Source: an uncultured Oscillospiraceae bacterium
Lineage (GTDB): Bacteria > Bacillota > Clostridia > Oscillospirales > Acutalibacteraceae
Assembly: GCA_900540295.1 (NCBI GenBank)
Contig: UQFM01000002.1
Location: forward strand, 6,780-70,779
Length of the DNA: 64,000 bases
Direction of reading: 5' to 3'
Below the pieces are notes generated by a model. That model made no database searches. It was not told the origin of the DNA and saw only the letters and a program-made list of their open reading frames with translations. Position numbers and translations under genes: made by a program. Shown here piece after piece: positions 8,048-16,079 of this stretch (within the stretch, counting starts at the first letter, position 1; every line of letters begins with the position of its first letter).

Positions 8048-8184
8048 GTAGGGGCGGATGTCCTCGTTTGATACCATTTCAGGTAACAGATTAAACCGTT
8101 TCATTTCAAGACTCTAATCTGTTACCCATGTCCTTACACTCCTGTTACCTTTCTTTACTCTTGACAGTCCTCATCCGCCCCTAC
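8048..8184. mobile_element. 102-bp insertion in a repeat hairpin, flanked by a 5-bp duplication
   Basis: Outer arms GTAGGGGCGGATG (8048-8060) and CATCCGCCCCTAC (8172-8184) are those of the GTAGGG hairpin family, which normally has a 4-base loop. Here the loop is split by 102 bp (8066-8167) flanked by TCCTC at 8061-8065 and 8168-8172. Removing the insert and one TCCTC restores a perfect hairpin with loop TCCT. The insert carries a perfect 12-bp inverted repeat GGTAACAGATTA / TAATCTGTTACC (8082-8093, 8115-8126) and a third GTTACC-type copy at 8142-8150. It encodes nothing; a MITE-like or IS-remnant origin is inferred. Confidence 0.6.
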
Positions 8185-9248
8185 GGTTCGCATATTAACT
8201 GCGTCGTTGCCGAATCCATCGCGCGCAATGCCTTTTGCGCCCATACATTCTGCGGCTCGATTTGCAAAACGAAACGGAGCCTGCCGATTAAATGCGCCGC
8301 GTACCGCTCGGCGTTCGGCACGCCGTTTTCTATAAAATCCGTTCTGTCGGCGTGCAAAATGCTGTCGGCAACACCGAATTTTAATGCGTAATAGACTTCT
8401 TGGCGCAGACCGCGCTTGTAATCGGCAGACACAGATACTTTTTCATTCACGGTAAGCCCCGTCACGCTTTGACGGGTCGCATTCGTAAAGAATTTGGTTT
8501 TGCGCTCGTTTAACACAAAGCCCATTTCGCGGAGCATTGCTTGCGCTTTTTGATAAACCGCATACAGCGGCACATCTGCCGAAAAGGTCATATCGTCACA
8601 GTAGCGCGTGTAGGCAATGCCGCGCGCGGCACACCACTTGCCGAGGTTGTCGTCAAAATTGCGCATAACCAAATTGGAAAGCGCGGGCGAAGTCGGCGCA
8701 CCTTGGGGAAGCGCTTCTTCCCGACAGCAGAGGGTGGTCAGAAGCACGCCGACGGATTTCGGGAAATAGCGCGTGTGGAATGCGGCACTGTAAACCTGCC
8801 CAAAGCGGATGCTGCCGAAAAAATCCGTGATATCCAGCTTTAAAAGATAGCGTTTGCCGACGTGCGGGGCGGCATTTGCGCGCAACGAACTGCCGGGTGC
8901 ATAAGCCGTTGCATACGGCGAAATCGGCAGTTTTTGCAGAATCTGCCGCAGAATACGGACTTGCAGTGCGCGAAGCTCTGCGTTCGGCACATACAGTCGG
9001 CGCACGCCGCCGTTCTTTTTGCGGATTGTCACCGCGCGGTACGCATCGTCTGCGTGATTCCAATAATTGTACAGCTTGCGTCTGCCGATTTTTAAGCAAG
9101 CCGCAGTTTGGTAGGTATCATACAGAAATGGCAGGGGCTGTACTAAGGTATAATCCAATACCATTTCGGTTGCCGCCGCAATGCCGAATTTCCGCACAAA
9201 TGCCATATCGCATTCCGAAAATCGGACGGTATCTCCCAGCACTTGCAT
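8181..9248 (-). CDS. Retron-type reverse transcriptase
   Basis: 355 residues with the RT palm in order: LDITDFFGSI (about 138-147, first catalytic Asp), LPQGAPTSP (180-188), YTRYCDD (YxDD box, Asp218/Asp219) and the thumb region. Two retron hallmarks are present: NAAPH at 125-129 (NAxxH) and VTG at 262-264. Such enzymes prime on the 2'-OH of a branching G in the msr RNA and copy the msd into multicopy single-stranded DNA. ATG at 9248 has GGAGTGA upstream. The retron RNA lies immediately 5' (9274-9472) behind its own promoter. No effector domain is fused. The stop TAG comes from a GTAGGGGCGG repeat abutting the gene. Confidence 0.93.
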   Translation of the reverse strand: MQVLGDTVRFSECDMAFVRKFGIAAATEMVLDYTLVQPLPFLYDTYQTAACLKIGRRKLYNYWNHADDAYRAVTIRKKNGGVRRLYVPNAELRALQVRILRQILQKLPISPYATAYAPGSSLRANAAPHVGKRYLLKLDITDFFGSIRFGQVYSAAFHTRYFPKSVGVLLTTLCCREEALPQGAPTSPALSNLVMRNFDDNLGKWCAARGIAYTRYCDDMTFSADVPLYAVYQKAQAMLREMGFVLNERKTKFFTNATRQSVTGLTVNEKVSVSADYKRGLRQEVYYALKFGVADSILHADRTDFIENGVPNAERYAAHLIGRLRFVLQIEPQNVWAQKALRAMDSATTQLICEP

Positions 9249-9273
9249 ACAAGGTCACTCCAAAAAATAAAAA

Positions 9274-9472
9274 TCCGCACTTCGCAGTACAAAATGACGC
9301 GGTAAAAGCGCAGGCGAACCCGAAAATCACGCAGTGATTGGTAGTTCGTCGGAGCGTTACCGTGCAACGTTTTTTCCGTGGGAAAAACGAGCATCGGGGA
9401 TGGAAAACCAAGCGGCGACTCGCCGCTCTGCTTGAAACTGTTTTCAAGCTGTACACTACTGCAAAGTGCGGA
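9274..9472 (-). ncRNA. Retron msr-msd RNA
   Basis: About 199 nt, transcribed towards the RT. Its ends form the a1/a2 duplex: a1 TCCGCACTTTGCAGTA (9472-9457) and a2 TACTGCGAAGTGCGGA (9289-9274), 16 pairs with one G-U. After a1 come msr hairpins: GCTTGAAA-ACAG-TTTCAAGC (9449-9430), AGCGGCGA/TCGCCGCT (9427-9411) and a TTTTTCC/GGAAAAA stem (9389-9369). The msd part is a long interrupted hairpin: CGGTAA/TTACCG (9362-9357 with 9305-9300), CGC/GCG, GACGAAC/GTTCGCC, and at the tip AATCAC/GTGATT around a 3-base loop (9339-9325). The branching G is probably in the TACAGC just before the first msr stem, but this cannot be fixed from sequence alone. RT ATG is 26 bases downstream of a2. Confidence 0.85.
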
Positions 9473-9482
9473 ATATATACTA

Positions 9483-9511
9483 ATCATATCGGATATGTGG
9501 CGGGGTGTCAA
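9483..9511 (-). promoter_or_regulatory. Promoter of the retron
   Basis: On the minus strand TTGACA (9511-9506), 17-base spacer, TATGAT (9488-9483). Initiation 6-8 bases downstream would fall within a few bases of the a1 sequence at 9472. The -35 box begins only 8 bases after the HD-gene stop, so the retron has its own promoter and does not depend on HD-gene transcription. Confidence 0.85.
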
Positions 9512-9518
9512 TACGGCA

Positions 9519-10106
9519 TTATTTCAATAGCCCTTTTTTGTAACACGACTCCACGGCAAACTCCACAAATGCCCAAAGCGCGGGAAGAACCTCTTTGGTC
9601 AACGCATTGCGTGCATAGACCTGTTCGCGGGTGACGGTGCGCCCTTTCCAAGAGGCACCGTCCGTATAGTAGTTTAACAGTAGGGGCTGTAAGCGGTCAA
9701 TCGCGGCGGCATACTGCGCATCGTCGGTTTCGGCTTTGTCGAATTCTTCCCATAGTGCGCGGTAGGCTTTGCCCTGCTCGTCGGGCAGGAGCGCTTCCAC
9801 GCGGTCAGCGGCAAGAGCTTCGCGTGCCTGCTGTGTTTCCACAACGTCCTTGTCAAAACACGGTGTGTCGCCCGCATAGATTTCCACCAAATCGTGAACC
9901 AACAGCATACGGACGGCACGGTCAATATTGACTGTGGGCTTCGCGTATTCAGAGAGCGTGAGCGCCATCATCGCCGCGTGCCACGAGTGCGCGGCGTCGT
10001 CCTCACGGCGTGCGTTGCCGATGACCCAATTCTGCCGCAAAACAGATTTCATTTTGTCGATTTCTCGAAGGAATTCAATTTGAGAGGTTAATTTTTGACT
10101 ATCCAT
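9519..10106 (-). CDS. HD-domain hydrolase (YfbR/HDDC2-like)
   Basis: 195 residues, all-helical. The metal-binding HD signature is present: His40 in AAHSWHAA, His71-Asp72 in LLVHDLVEIYAGD, and a distal Asp137 in AAIDRLQP. Related proteins are metal-dependent 5'-nucleotidases acting on deoxynucleoside monophosphates, so a nucleotide substrate is likely but not shown. ATG at 10106 has AAAAGGCGG upstream. It lies directly upstream of the retron on the same strand with 47 bases between its stop and the RNA. A truncated copy of its 5' end lies on the far side of the retron (7791-7877). It may be a retron partner or merely a neighbour duplicated with it. Confidence 0.85.
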   Translation of the reverse strand: MDSQKLTSQIEFLREIDKMKSVLRQNWVIGNARREDDAAHSWHAAMMALTLSEYAKPTVNIDRAVRMLLVHDLVEIYAGDTPCFDKDVVETQQAREALAADRVEALLPDEQGKAYRALWEEFDKAETDDAQYAAAIDRLQPLLLNYYTDGASWKGRTVTREQVYARNALTKEVLPALWAFVEFAVESCYKKGLLK

Positions 10107-10149
10107 TTATATCCGCCTTTTCTTTTGATAGTTGGTTTTCGACTATACA

Positions 10150-10395
10150 TGTAGGGGGCGATTTTTTACATCTGCATGTACTTGCGTTTACAAACCGTAG
10201 GGGCGTGCATTGCGCGCCCGCCGAAGTCTGATGAATTTTGCGGACGGACGAGGACGTCCGTCCCTACGCGCAAATCCAATTCATTTTGTACTGTGGGCAG
10301 GACGGACAGCCACAAGGGCTGTCCCTACGGGTTGCGAATCAAATTCACCTTGTTCTGTGTGCGATTCTTCGCTGCGCTCAGAATGACAGATTGTT
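10150..10395. repeat. Cluster of GTAGGG hairpins and a CATTCTGAGC palindrome
   Basis: Between mfd and the HD gene (no gene supported). Includes GTAGGGGCGTGCATTGCGCGCCC, perfect GGACGGACG-AGGA-CGTCCGTCC (10242-10263) followed by CTACG, GGACAGCC...GGGCTGTCC (about 10303-10323) followed by CTACGGG, and a reverse-oriented CATTCTGAGC palindrome at 10363-10385. Confidence 0.75.
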
Positions 10396-10405
10396 CCACA
10401 TTCCG

Positions 10406-13400
10406 TCAATGCACCAAATAGCCGAAAACTTCACGCAGGGTATCTAGCGGCGTTTGGCTGTCGCCGATTTTTACGGCAATGTGCTTTTTGCCGCAGTCCG
10501 CAACCGACACTCTGCCGCGCAGTGCGCCTGACAGGTTCAATACCATTGAGGTATCCATTTCGTGGACATATAAAAGCACGCTTTGTCCCTTTTGCCCGAT
10601 TTCGTAAATGCCCTTTGCCGCCGCCGTGTTGCGCAGTAAGGAGATGTCAATCAGCCCCTCTACCGAGCGCGGTATTGCACCGTAGCGGTCACGAAGCTCG
10701 TCGCGCACATCTGCCGCGTCCTCTGCGGAGCGAATATCCGCGATACGGCGGTAAACGGCAAGCCTCTGCGGAATGGTGTCGATGTATTTTTCGGGAATGT
10801 GCGCATCAATTTGCATATCGATTAAGCAGTCTTTTTGCTTTAAGGGATTTTGTTCGCCCTTTTCCTCGCTGACGGCTTCGCCCAACAGCTGTAAGTACAT
10901 ATCATACCCGACCGCTTCCATATGCCCGTGCTGCTGCGCGCCCAAAACATTGCCCGCCCCGCGGATTTCGAGGTCGCGCATCGCGATTTTAAAGCCCGAC
11001 CCGAATTCCGTGTATTCGCGGATTGCCGACAGTCTGCGGTTCGCAATCTCCGACAACTCTTTGCCGCGCGTGAATGTGAAATAGGCACTGGCACGGCGCG
11101 CACTTCTGCCGACGCGTCCGCGAATCTGGTGCAGCTGTGCAAGGCCCAAACGGTCCGCGTCCTCAATAATCAGCGTGTTGCAGTTGGGGACGTCCACGCC
11201 CGTTTCAATAATCGTGGTGCATACGAGAATGTCAATATCGCCTTCCAACAGCCGCCGCCAAATATCGCCGAGTTCATCCTCTGCCATTTTGCCGTGCGCC
11301 ACGGCGACGCGTGCCTCGGGAAGCAGTTCCGCGATTTCGCCTGCACGCTGGTCAATGGTTTCCACGCGGTTGTGCAGGAAATACACCTGCCCGCCGCGCC
11401 GCAGTTCTTTTTCCATCGCCTGTAACAGAATGCCCATATCGTATTCAATTACATAGGTCTGCACGGGGGAGCGGTCCTGCGGGGCTTCCTCAATGACCGA
11501 CATATCACGGATGCCCGTCATCGCCATATTGAGTGTGCGCGGAATCGGCGTTGCGGACAGCGTCAGCACGTCTACCGTGGGGAACAGTTCCTTTAATTTT
11601 TCTTTCTGCGCCACGCCGAACCGCTGTTCTTCATCCACAATGAGCAATCCCAAATCCTTGAATTTTACGTCCTTGGAGACAAGTCGGTGCGTGCCGACAA
11701 TCAAATCTATATTGCCGCATCGCAAATCTTTGAGGATTTTTTCCTGCTGACGGGCGGTGCGGAAGCGTGAAATCATTTCCGTTTCAATCGGGAAGCCCTC
11801 AAAGCGGTTTAAAATGGTGCGGTAATGCTGTAATGCCAAAATCGTGGTCGGCACCAAAATAGCGCATTGCTTGCCGTCCGCTACGCATTTGAATGCGGCG
11901 CGCAGAGCGACCTCGGTTTTGCCGAAGCCTACGTCGCCGCAAAGCAGTCTGTCCATCGGGTAGCTTTTTTCCATATCGCCCTTGATTTCGTCAATCGCGC
12001 GTAGCTGGTCGGCGGTTTCCTCATAGGGGAAACGACGTTCAAAGTCACTTTGCATATCAATGTCGGGGGAGAAGGCGTACCCGGGGGCGTTTTGCCGTTT
12101 GGCGTAGAGCGCAATAAGCTGGTCTGCCATATCCTTGACCGCCGTGCGCACGCGCGAACGCGTTTTTTCCCATTCCTTGCCGCCGATGCGGTTCAATTTT
12201 ACGGTGCGTCCCGTTTCCTCGTGCGGACCGATGTATTTGGAAACCAAATCCAGCTGTGTAACGGGGACATACAGCACATCGCTTTTGGCGTAACGGATTT
12301 TAATGTAATCCTTGGTGATTTTGCCGACTTCTAATTTCTGAATGCCGTCAAATACGCCGATGCCGTGCGCCGCGTGGACAACATAGTCGCCTTTATGCAG
12401 TTCGTCTAAAGAGTGCAGTCCCTGTCCCTTTTTAAACCCCGCGCGGGATTTGCGTTTCGCCTGTACGGCGGCGCGGGTATAGGTATAGACATAAAATTTT
12501 TCGTGCGGATAAGAGAATCCGTAGGAGAGCGTTCCCGAAAGCACTGTCACGCGCCCTTTCGGGAATGCGTTCGGCGTTACGGGGAAATACAGCGCGGGAA
12601 TGCCCTCGGCTTCCAAATCCTCTGCGAGGGTTTTGGCGGATTTTTCCGTGCCGCCGAGCACAACGACCGTCGCATCCTTTTGCAGGATGGGCTGAATATC
12701 CTCGCAAAGTATATCCAGCTTGCCGTTCCAGCCGGGCAGTTGTGTCGCAGTAAAGGTGACAAGGTCTTTTACAGGTGTGTCAAAGCTCCCGCGTGCAAAA
12801 TTGTCAAGATAAATGACGCTGTGTTTTTCGTAGGCACGGAACAGCTCGGCAGGCGTTAGATGAAATTTATCTACACCCTTACAAAGCTGTCCTTCCTCCA
12901 AAAGTGCCTTGATTTCTTCCTGTATCAGCTTTGCGGAGGCGTTTGCGCGCTCTTTCACATTGGCGCTTTCACAGATGAAAACAAATGTGTTTTCATCTGC
13001 ATAGTCGAAAACTGTCTGCGCACTTGAAAAAGCGAGCGGCAAGTACTTGTCGGTGGAGTTTAATTTCACACCGCTTTTCAGTCGGTCAATATCACTGAAC
13101 AGTGCTTCTTTTTGCTTGGCGGCGTGCTTGCCCTTCAGTGTTTTCGAGAGGGCTTCGATTTTTTCAATCAACACGCGGTCGCTGTCAAACAGTACTTCTT
13201 TGGCAGGCATTAAAGCGAATTCCGTCAGGCGTTCGTTGCGGCGCTGAGAACGAATATCGAAGTAAGACATACTGTCTACCGTGTCGCCGAAGAACTCCAC
13301 GCGCACGGGGTTTTCCTCCCCGGGCGAGAACAAATCAAGGATTCCGCCGCGCAAAGAAAACTGCCCTGCGCCTTCGACCATATCACAGCGGGTGTAGCCG

Positions 13401-13876
13401 CTTTCAAGCAGTACGGAAACAACCGATTCAATTTTAATATCTTTGCCGACTTTTAAGGTACAGGCGCGTTTTTGCAGTTCCTCGGGCGGAACGGTATACT
13501 GCATCGCTGCCGAAACCGCACAGACCACCGCCTGTACATTGCCCGCAAGCATTGCCGTCAGCGCCTTTAAGCGCCGCTGTTCGTATTCGTGCGAGCGTGT
13601 TTCGGTTGCCGTGTGAAACACAAATTCACGTTCGGGGTATAAAAGCGCCGACATGCCGAGGGTGTTTAAATCCTCGGTAAGCTTTGTTGCGCTTGCCTCA
13701 TCGGGCATGACGATGAGGGCGCGTTTCCTGAGCGCGGCGCAGAGCGCGTCGGCAATATGGGCTTTGTGAATGGCAGAAAGCCCCAAAACACCGAGCGGCA
13801 GACGCCGTTTCTGCACGGCGGTCAGCACAGCGCGGTATTCAGGGGAGTCTTTGAGAGATTCTCTGAATCCGGACAT
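10406..13876 (-). CDS. mfd: Transcription-repair coupling factor
   Basis: 1156 residues, full length. Order of domains: UvrB-like N-terminal module, RNA-polymerase interaction domain near 480-550 (HKGDYVVHAAHGIGVF), RecG-like helicase with Walker A GDVGFGKTE near 643 and DEEQ near 747, helicase motif VI QIRGRVGRS, and a C-terminal TRCF domain. Mfd removes stalled RNA polymerase at DNA lesions and recruits UvrA. It is the last gene of a minus-strand series downstream of pth; the gap to the pth stop is 18 bases. Confidence 0.97.
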   Translation of the reverse strand: MSGFRESLKDSPEYRAVLTAVQKRRLPLGVLGLSAIHKAHIADALCAALRKRALIVMPDEASATKLTEDLNTLGMSALLYPEREFVFHTATETRSHEYEQRRLKALTAMLAGNVQAVVCAVSAAMQYTVPPEELQKRACTLKVGKDIKIESVVSVLLESGYTRCDMVEGAGQFSLRGGILDLFSPGEENPVRVEFFGDTVDSMSYFDIRSQRRNERLTEFALMPAKEVLFDSDRVLIEKIEALSKTLKGKHAAKQKEALFSDIDRLKSGVKLNSTDKYLPLAFSSAQTVFDYADENTFVFICESANVKERANASAKLIQEEIKALLEEGQLCKGVDKFHLTPAELFRAYEKHSVIYLDNFARGSFDTPVKDLVTFTATQLPGWNGKLDILCEDIQPILQKDATVVVLGGTEKSAKTLAEDLEAEGIPALYFPVTPNAFPKGRVTVLSGTLSYGFSYPHEKFYVYTYTRAAVQAKRKSRAGFKKGQGLHSLDELHKGDYVVHAAHGIGVFDGIQKLEVGKITKDYIKIRYAKSDVLYVPVTQLDLVSKYIGPHEETGRTVKLNRIGGKEWEKTRSRVRTAVKDMADQLIALYAKRQNAPGYAFSPDIDMQSDFERRFPYEETADQLRAIDEIKGDMEKSYPMDRLLCGDVGFGKTEVALRAAFKCVADGKQCAILVPTTILALQHYRTILNRFEGFPIETEMISRFRTARQQEKILKDLRCGNIDLIVGTHRLVSKDVKFKDLGLLIVDEEQRFGVAQKEKLKELFPTVDVLTLSATPIPRTLNMAMTGIRDMSVIEEAPQDRSPVQTYVIEYDMGILLQAMEKELRRGGQVYFLHNRVETIDQRAGEIAELLPEARVAVAHGKMAEDELGDIWRRLLEGDIDILVCTTIIETGVDVPNCNTLIIEDADRLGLAQLHQIRGRVGRSARRASAYFTFTRGKELSEIANRRLSAIREYTEFGSGFKIAMRDLEIRGAGNVLGAQQHGHMEAVGYDMYLQLLGEAVSEEKGEQNPLKQKDCLIDMQIDAHIPEKYIDTIPQRLAVYRRIADIRSAEDAADVRDELRDRYGAIPRSVEGLIDISLLRNTAAAKGIYEIGQKGQSVLLYVHEMDTSMVLNLSGALRGRVSVADCGKKHIAVKIGDSQTPLDTLREVFGYLVH

Positions 13877-13894
13877 AGATAAGGTACTCCAATA

Positions 13895-14503
13895 TTAAGA
13901 ATTATATAGATTCATTGCTTTGTCGGTTTCGCCGTCCAACAGCAGTTCTACGGCGGCGCAGGCGTTTTCGAGTGCGGATTTAAGCGGTGCTTCCTCATCC
14001 TTTTTGAATTCGGAAAGCACCCAATCAGCAAGGTCATAATCAGGGTGCGGTTTTTTGCCCACGCCGATTTTGATGCGCGGAAATTTGTCGCTTGCGAGGT
14101 GGTAAATGATATTTTTAATGCCGTTGTGCCCGCCGTCCGTACCCTTGCGGCGAATGCGAAGCTTACCCACGTCTAAAGAAATATCGTCAAACAGCACAAG
14201 AATCCGTTCGGGCGGAATTTTGTAAAATGCCGCCGCCTCGCGTACAGCTTCGCCGCTTAAATTCATATAGGTTTGCGGTTTTAAAATCAAACAGCGGTGT
14301 CCGCCGATGACCGCGTCGCCCAAAAGGGAACGGAATTTCAGCTTTTTCACGGTGAATCCGTGCTTTTGGGCGAGCATATCCACGCACAAAAAGCCTGCGT
14401 TGTGGCGCGTGAATTCGTATTTTCGGTCGGGATTGCCCAGTCCCACAATCATAAATTCGGGCGCGCCGACAGAGGAAGAATTGAAAGTTTTACGCTGGAA
14501 CAT
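13895..14503 (-). CDS. pth: Peptidyl-tRNA hydrolase
   Basis: 202 residues from the ATG at 14503, supported by GGAG 7 bases upstream; longer in-frame readings overlap the upstream gene and have no family similarity. Core begins MIVGLGNPDRKYEFTRHNAGF with the catalytic His in HNAGF, then KPQTYMNLSG and GGHNGIK. It releases peptides from prematurely dissociated peptidyl-tRNA. The first 17 residues (FQRKTFNSSSVGAPEF) are an N-terminal extension, so an internal Met start is possible. Follows the GlmU-like gene by one base and precedes mfd, a common Firmicutes order. Confidence 0.95.
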   Translation of the reverse strand: MFQRKTFNSSSVGAPEFMIVGLGNPDRKYEFTRHNAGFLCVDMLAQKHGFTVKKLKFRSLLGDAVIGGHRCLILKPQTYMNLSGEAVREAAAFYKIPPERILVLFDDISLDVGKLRIRRKGTDGGHNGIKNIIYHLASDKFPRIKIGVGKKPHPDYDLADWVLSEFKKDEEAPLKSALENACAAVELLLDGETDKAMNLYNS

Positions 14504-14504
14504 C

Positions 14505-15221
14505 TTATTTCTCCGCCGCCCCGTCCCGACGGGTGACCCATCCTTCTTTGTTGACCTGCCGCGCGCGCGCAATACCCAAAGAAACATCGGGTACATCCTC
14601 GGTGATGGTCGAGCCGGCGGCGGTGTATGCACCCTCGCCTACGGTGACGGGTGCGACGAGATTTGTGTTACAGCCGATGAAGGCGTCGTCTTTAATCGTG
14701 GTGCGGAATTTCGCTTTGCCCGTATAATTCACGGTGACTGTGCCGCAACCGAAATTGACGCGCTTGCCGACGTCGGAATCGCCGACATAGGTTAAGTGGG
14801 AAACCTTTGTGCCTGTGTCGATATTGGAATTTTTTACTTCCACGAAATTGCCGAGATGCACGCTTTCGCCGACAACGGAATTGGGGCGGATGTGTACAAA
14901 CGGCCCGATATTCACGCCGCCTTTGACAACAGAATTGTAGCATTGCGTGCTGTTGAGTTTTGCATTGTCCCCCACCGTGCTGTTTTCAATTAAACTGTTC
15001 GGGCCGATAACACAGTTTTCGCCAATGGTGGTTTCGCCGCGCAAAATTGTGCCTGGTAAAATTTGTGTACCCGTGCCGATTTTTACGGTTTCGTCTATCA
15101 TAACGCCGTCAAAGCAGGGGATTTGTACGTCTGCCGCAACGTGGCTTTCTAAGATGGCGATGCGTTTTTCTTCGCCCTGTCTTTGTGCGAGGACAAGGGA
15201 ATTTATCGGAGATTCGGTCAT
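14505..15221 (-). CDS. GlmU-type acetyltransferase lacking the uridyltransferase domain
   Basis: 238 residues against about 450 for full GlmU. The product starts in what is the end of the pyrophosphorylase domain (NSLVLAQRQ...R) and continues through the left-handed beta-helix of hexapeptide repeats: KIGTGTQILPGT, GPNSLIENS, GNFVEVKNS, VSHLTYVGDS with the catalytic His of the acetyltransferase, VNYTGKAKF and APVTVGEGAYTAAGS. It should acetylate glucosamine-1-phosphate but cannot make UDP-GlcNAc. AGGAG precedes the ATG and no remnant of the missing domain is seen upstream, so the short form is probably genuine. A separate uridyltransferase would be needed elsewhere. Confidence 0.85.
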   Translation of the reverse strand: MTESPINSLVLAQRQGEEKRIAILESHVAADVQIPCFDGVMIDETVKIGTGTQILPGTILRGETTIGENCVIGPNSLIENSTVGDNAKLNSTQCYNSVVKGGVNIGPFVHIRPNSVVGESVHLGNFVEVKNSNIDTGTKVSHLTYVGDSDVGKRVNFGCGTVTVNYTGKAKFRTTIKDDAFIGCNTNLVAPVTVGEGAYTAAGSTITEDVPDVSLGIARARQVNKEGWVTRRDGAAEK

Positions 15222-15242
15222 TGTAAAAGCTCCTTTAAAATT

Positions 15243-15437
15243 TTAATTTTGTTTATGTACCATTTTATATTCATCGTATGCGCTGAAGTACGGACAGCTT
15301 TGCGTGTTGAAACTTAAAAAGTTCACCATTTCGTCTTCGTCCAAATTGATTTCGCAGACATACTGTTCGCTTTCCTCGTCATAATCGTAATATGCGCAGA
15401 AATCACAGCGCGACGCGGGCGCTTTTGTATTTTCCAT
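15243..15437 (-). CDS. DUF6472 family small Cys protein
   Basis: 64 residues, acidic, with CDFCAYYDYDEE, YVCEINLDEDEM and SCPYFSAYDEYKMVHKQ. Four cysteines in CxxC...C...C spacing suggest a small zinc-binding or disulfide-stabilised cytoplasmic protein; the pattern matches clostridial DUF6472 proteins of unknown function. Its start overlaps the stop of the cyclase gene by one base and it is followed by the GlmU-like gene, so it is part of this operon. Confidence 0.8.
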   Translation of the reverse strand: MENTKAPASRCDFCAYYDYDEESEQYVCEINLDEDEMVNFLSFNTQSCPYFSAYDEYKMVHKQN

Positions 15438-16042
15438 TATGCTTTACCGCTCCAAAAAATATAGTCGCTGATGAGCACGGCGCGCGTGAACGCCGCTTCC
15501 GCCCCGCCGATTTTCACAGGGGGCGCGATTAAAAAGTATTCGCCGTTTGACGTTTCGGAAAGATTCAAGCCCTCTAACAGCACCACATTTTCCTGCAAAA
15601 AGGCGCGGTGCGTCTGCCCCGTGCCGTGCGGCGGTTCTACGGTTAAACCGTCCGTGCCGCAAAGCTTACAGCCGTAATACGCCATCGCCTCGGCGGCGGT
15701 TTCATGAATAAATGCCTTGCCGCCGCTTTTTAAAAGAATACGCTCAACGCCGCGCGGAAATGCATTTTCCACAACCTCGCCTGTAATGATGCCCGGGGAA
15801 ACCTCAATTACCCTGCAAGGGCCGATACAGGTTTCGAGAGGGATTGCGCCGACGTCGGGCGCGTCTTCCAAAAAATGCAGCGGTGCATCCATATGGGTGC
15901 CGTTATGTAACCCCGCATACAGCGCGTTTAAGTTGTATGCATCGCCGTTTTGCAGTTTGGCAATCGGCGAAAGTTCGGGAACGGGGTCACCCTCATAAAC
16001 TTCCGCCGTCAGTAAATCGTTGGAAATATCGATGATTTTCAT
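15437..16042 (-). CDS. Cyclase family protein (kynurenine formamidase-like)
   Basis: 201 residues. The metal-binding motif HNGTHMDAPLHF at about 46-57 (HxGTHxDxPxH) defines the cyclase/arylformamidase family, metal-dependent hydrolases of amide or ester bonds. A C-terminal GLNL...LIAPPVKIGGAEAAFTRAVLI segment is also typical. The substrate in this organism is unknown; kynurenine formamidase activity cannot be assumed because no other tryptophan-catabolism gene is seen. First gene of the series cyclase, DUF6472, GlmU-like, pth, mfd. Confidence 0.85.
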   Translation of the reverse strand: MKIIDISNDLLTAEVYEGDPVPELSPIAKLQNGDAYNLNALYAGLHNGTHMDAPLHFLEDAPDVGAIPLETCIGPCRVIEVSPGIITGEVVENAFPRGVERILLKSGGKAFIHETAAEAMAYYGCKLCGTDGLTVEPPHGTGQTHRAFLQENVVLLEGLNLSETSNGEYFLIAPPVKIGGAEAAFTRAVLISDYIFWSGKA

Positions 16043-16079
16043 AACAAGCCCCCTTTTTTAATTTATGTTATTTGTTTGT

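Noticed and set aside
8082..8126. The palindromic segment downstream of the RT as the retron RNA
   Set aside because: It lies 3' of the RT, has no a1/a2-like terminal pairing and is better explained as an insertion in a repeat hairpin; the RNA upstream of the RT satisfies all expectations.
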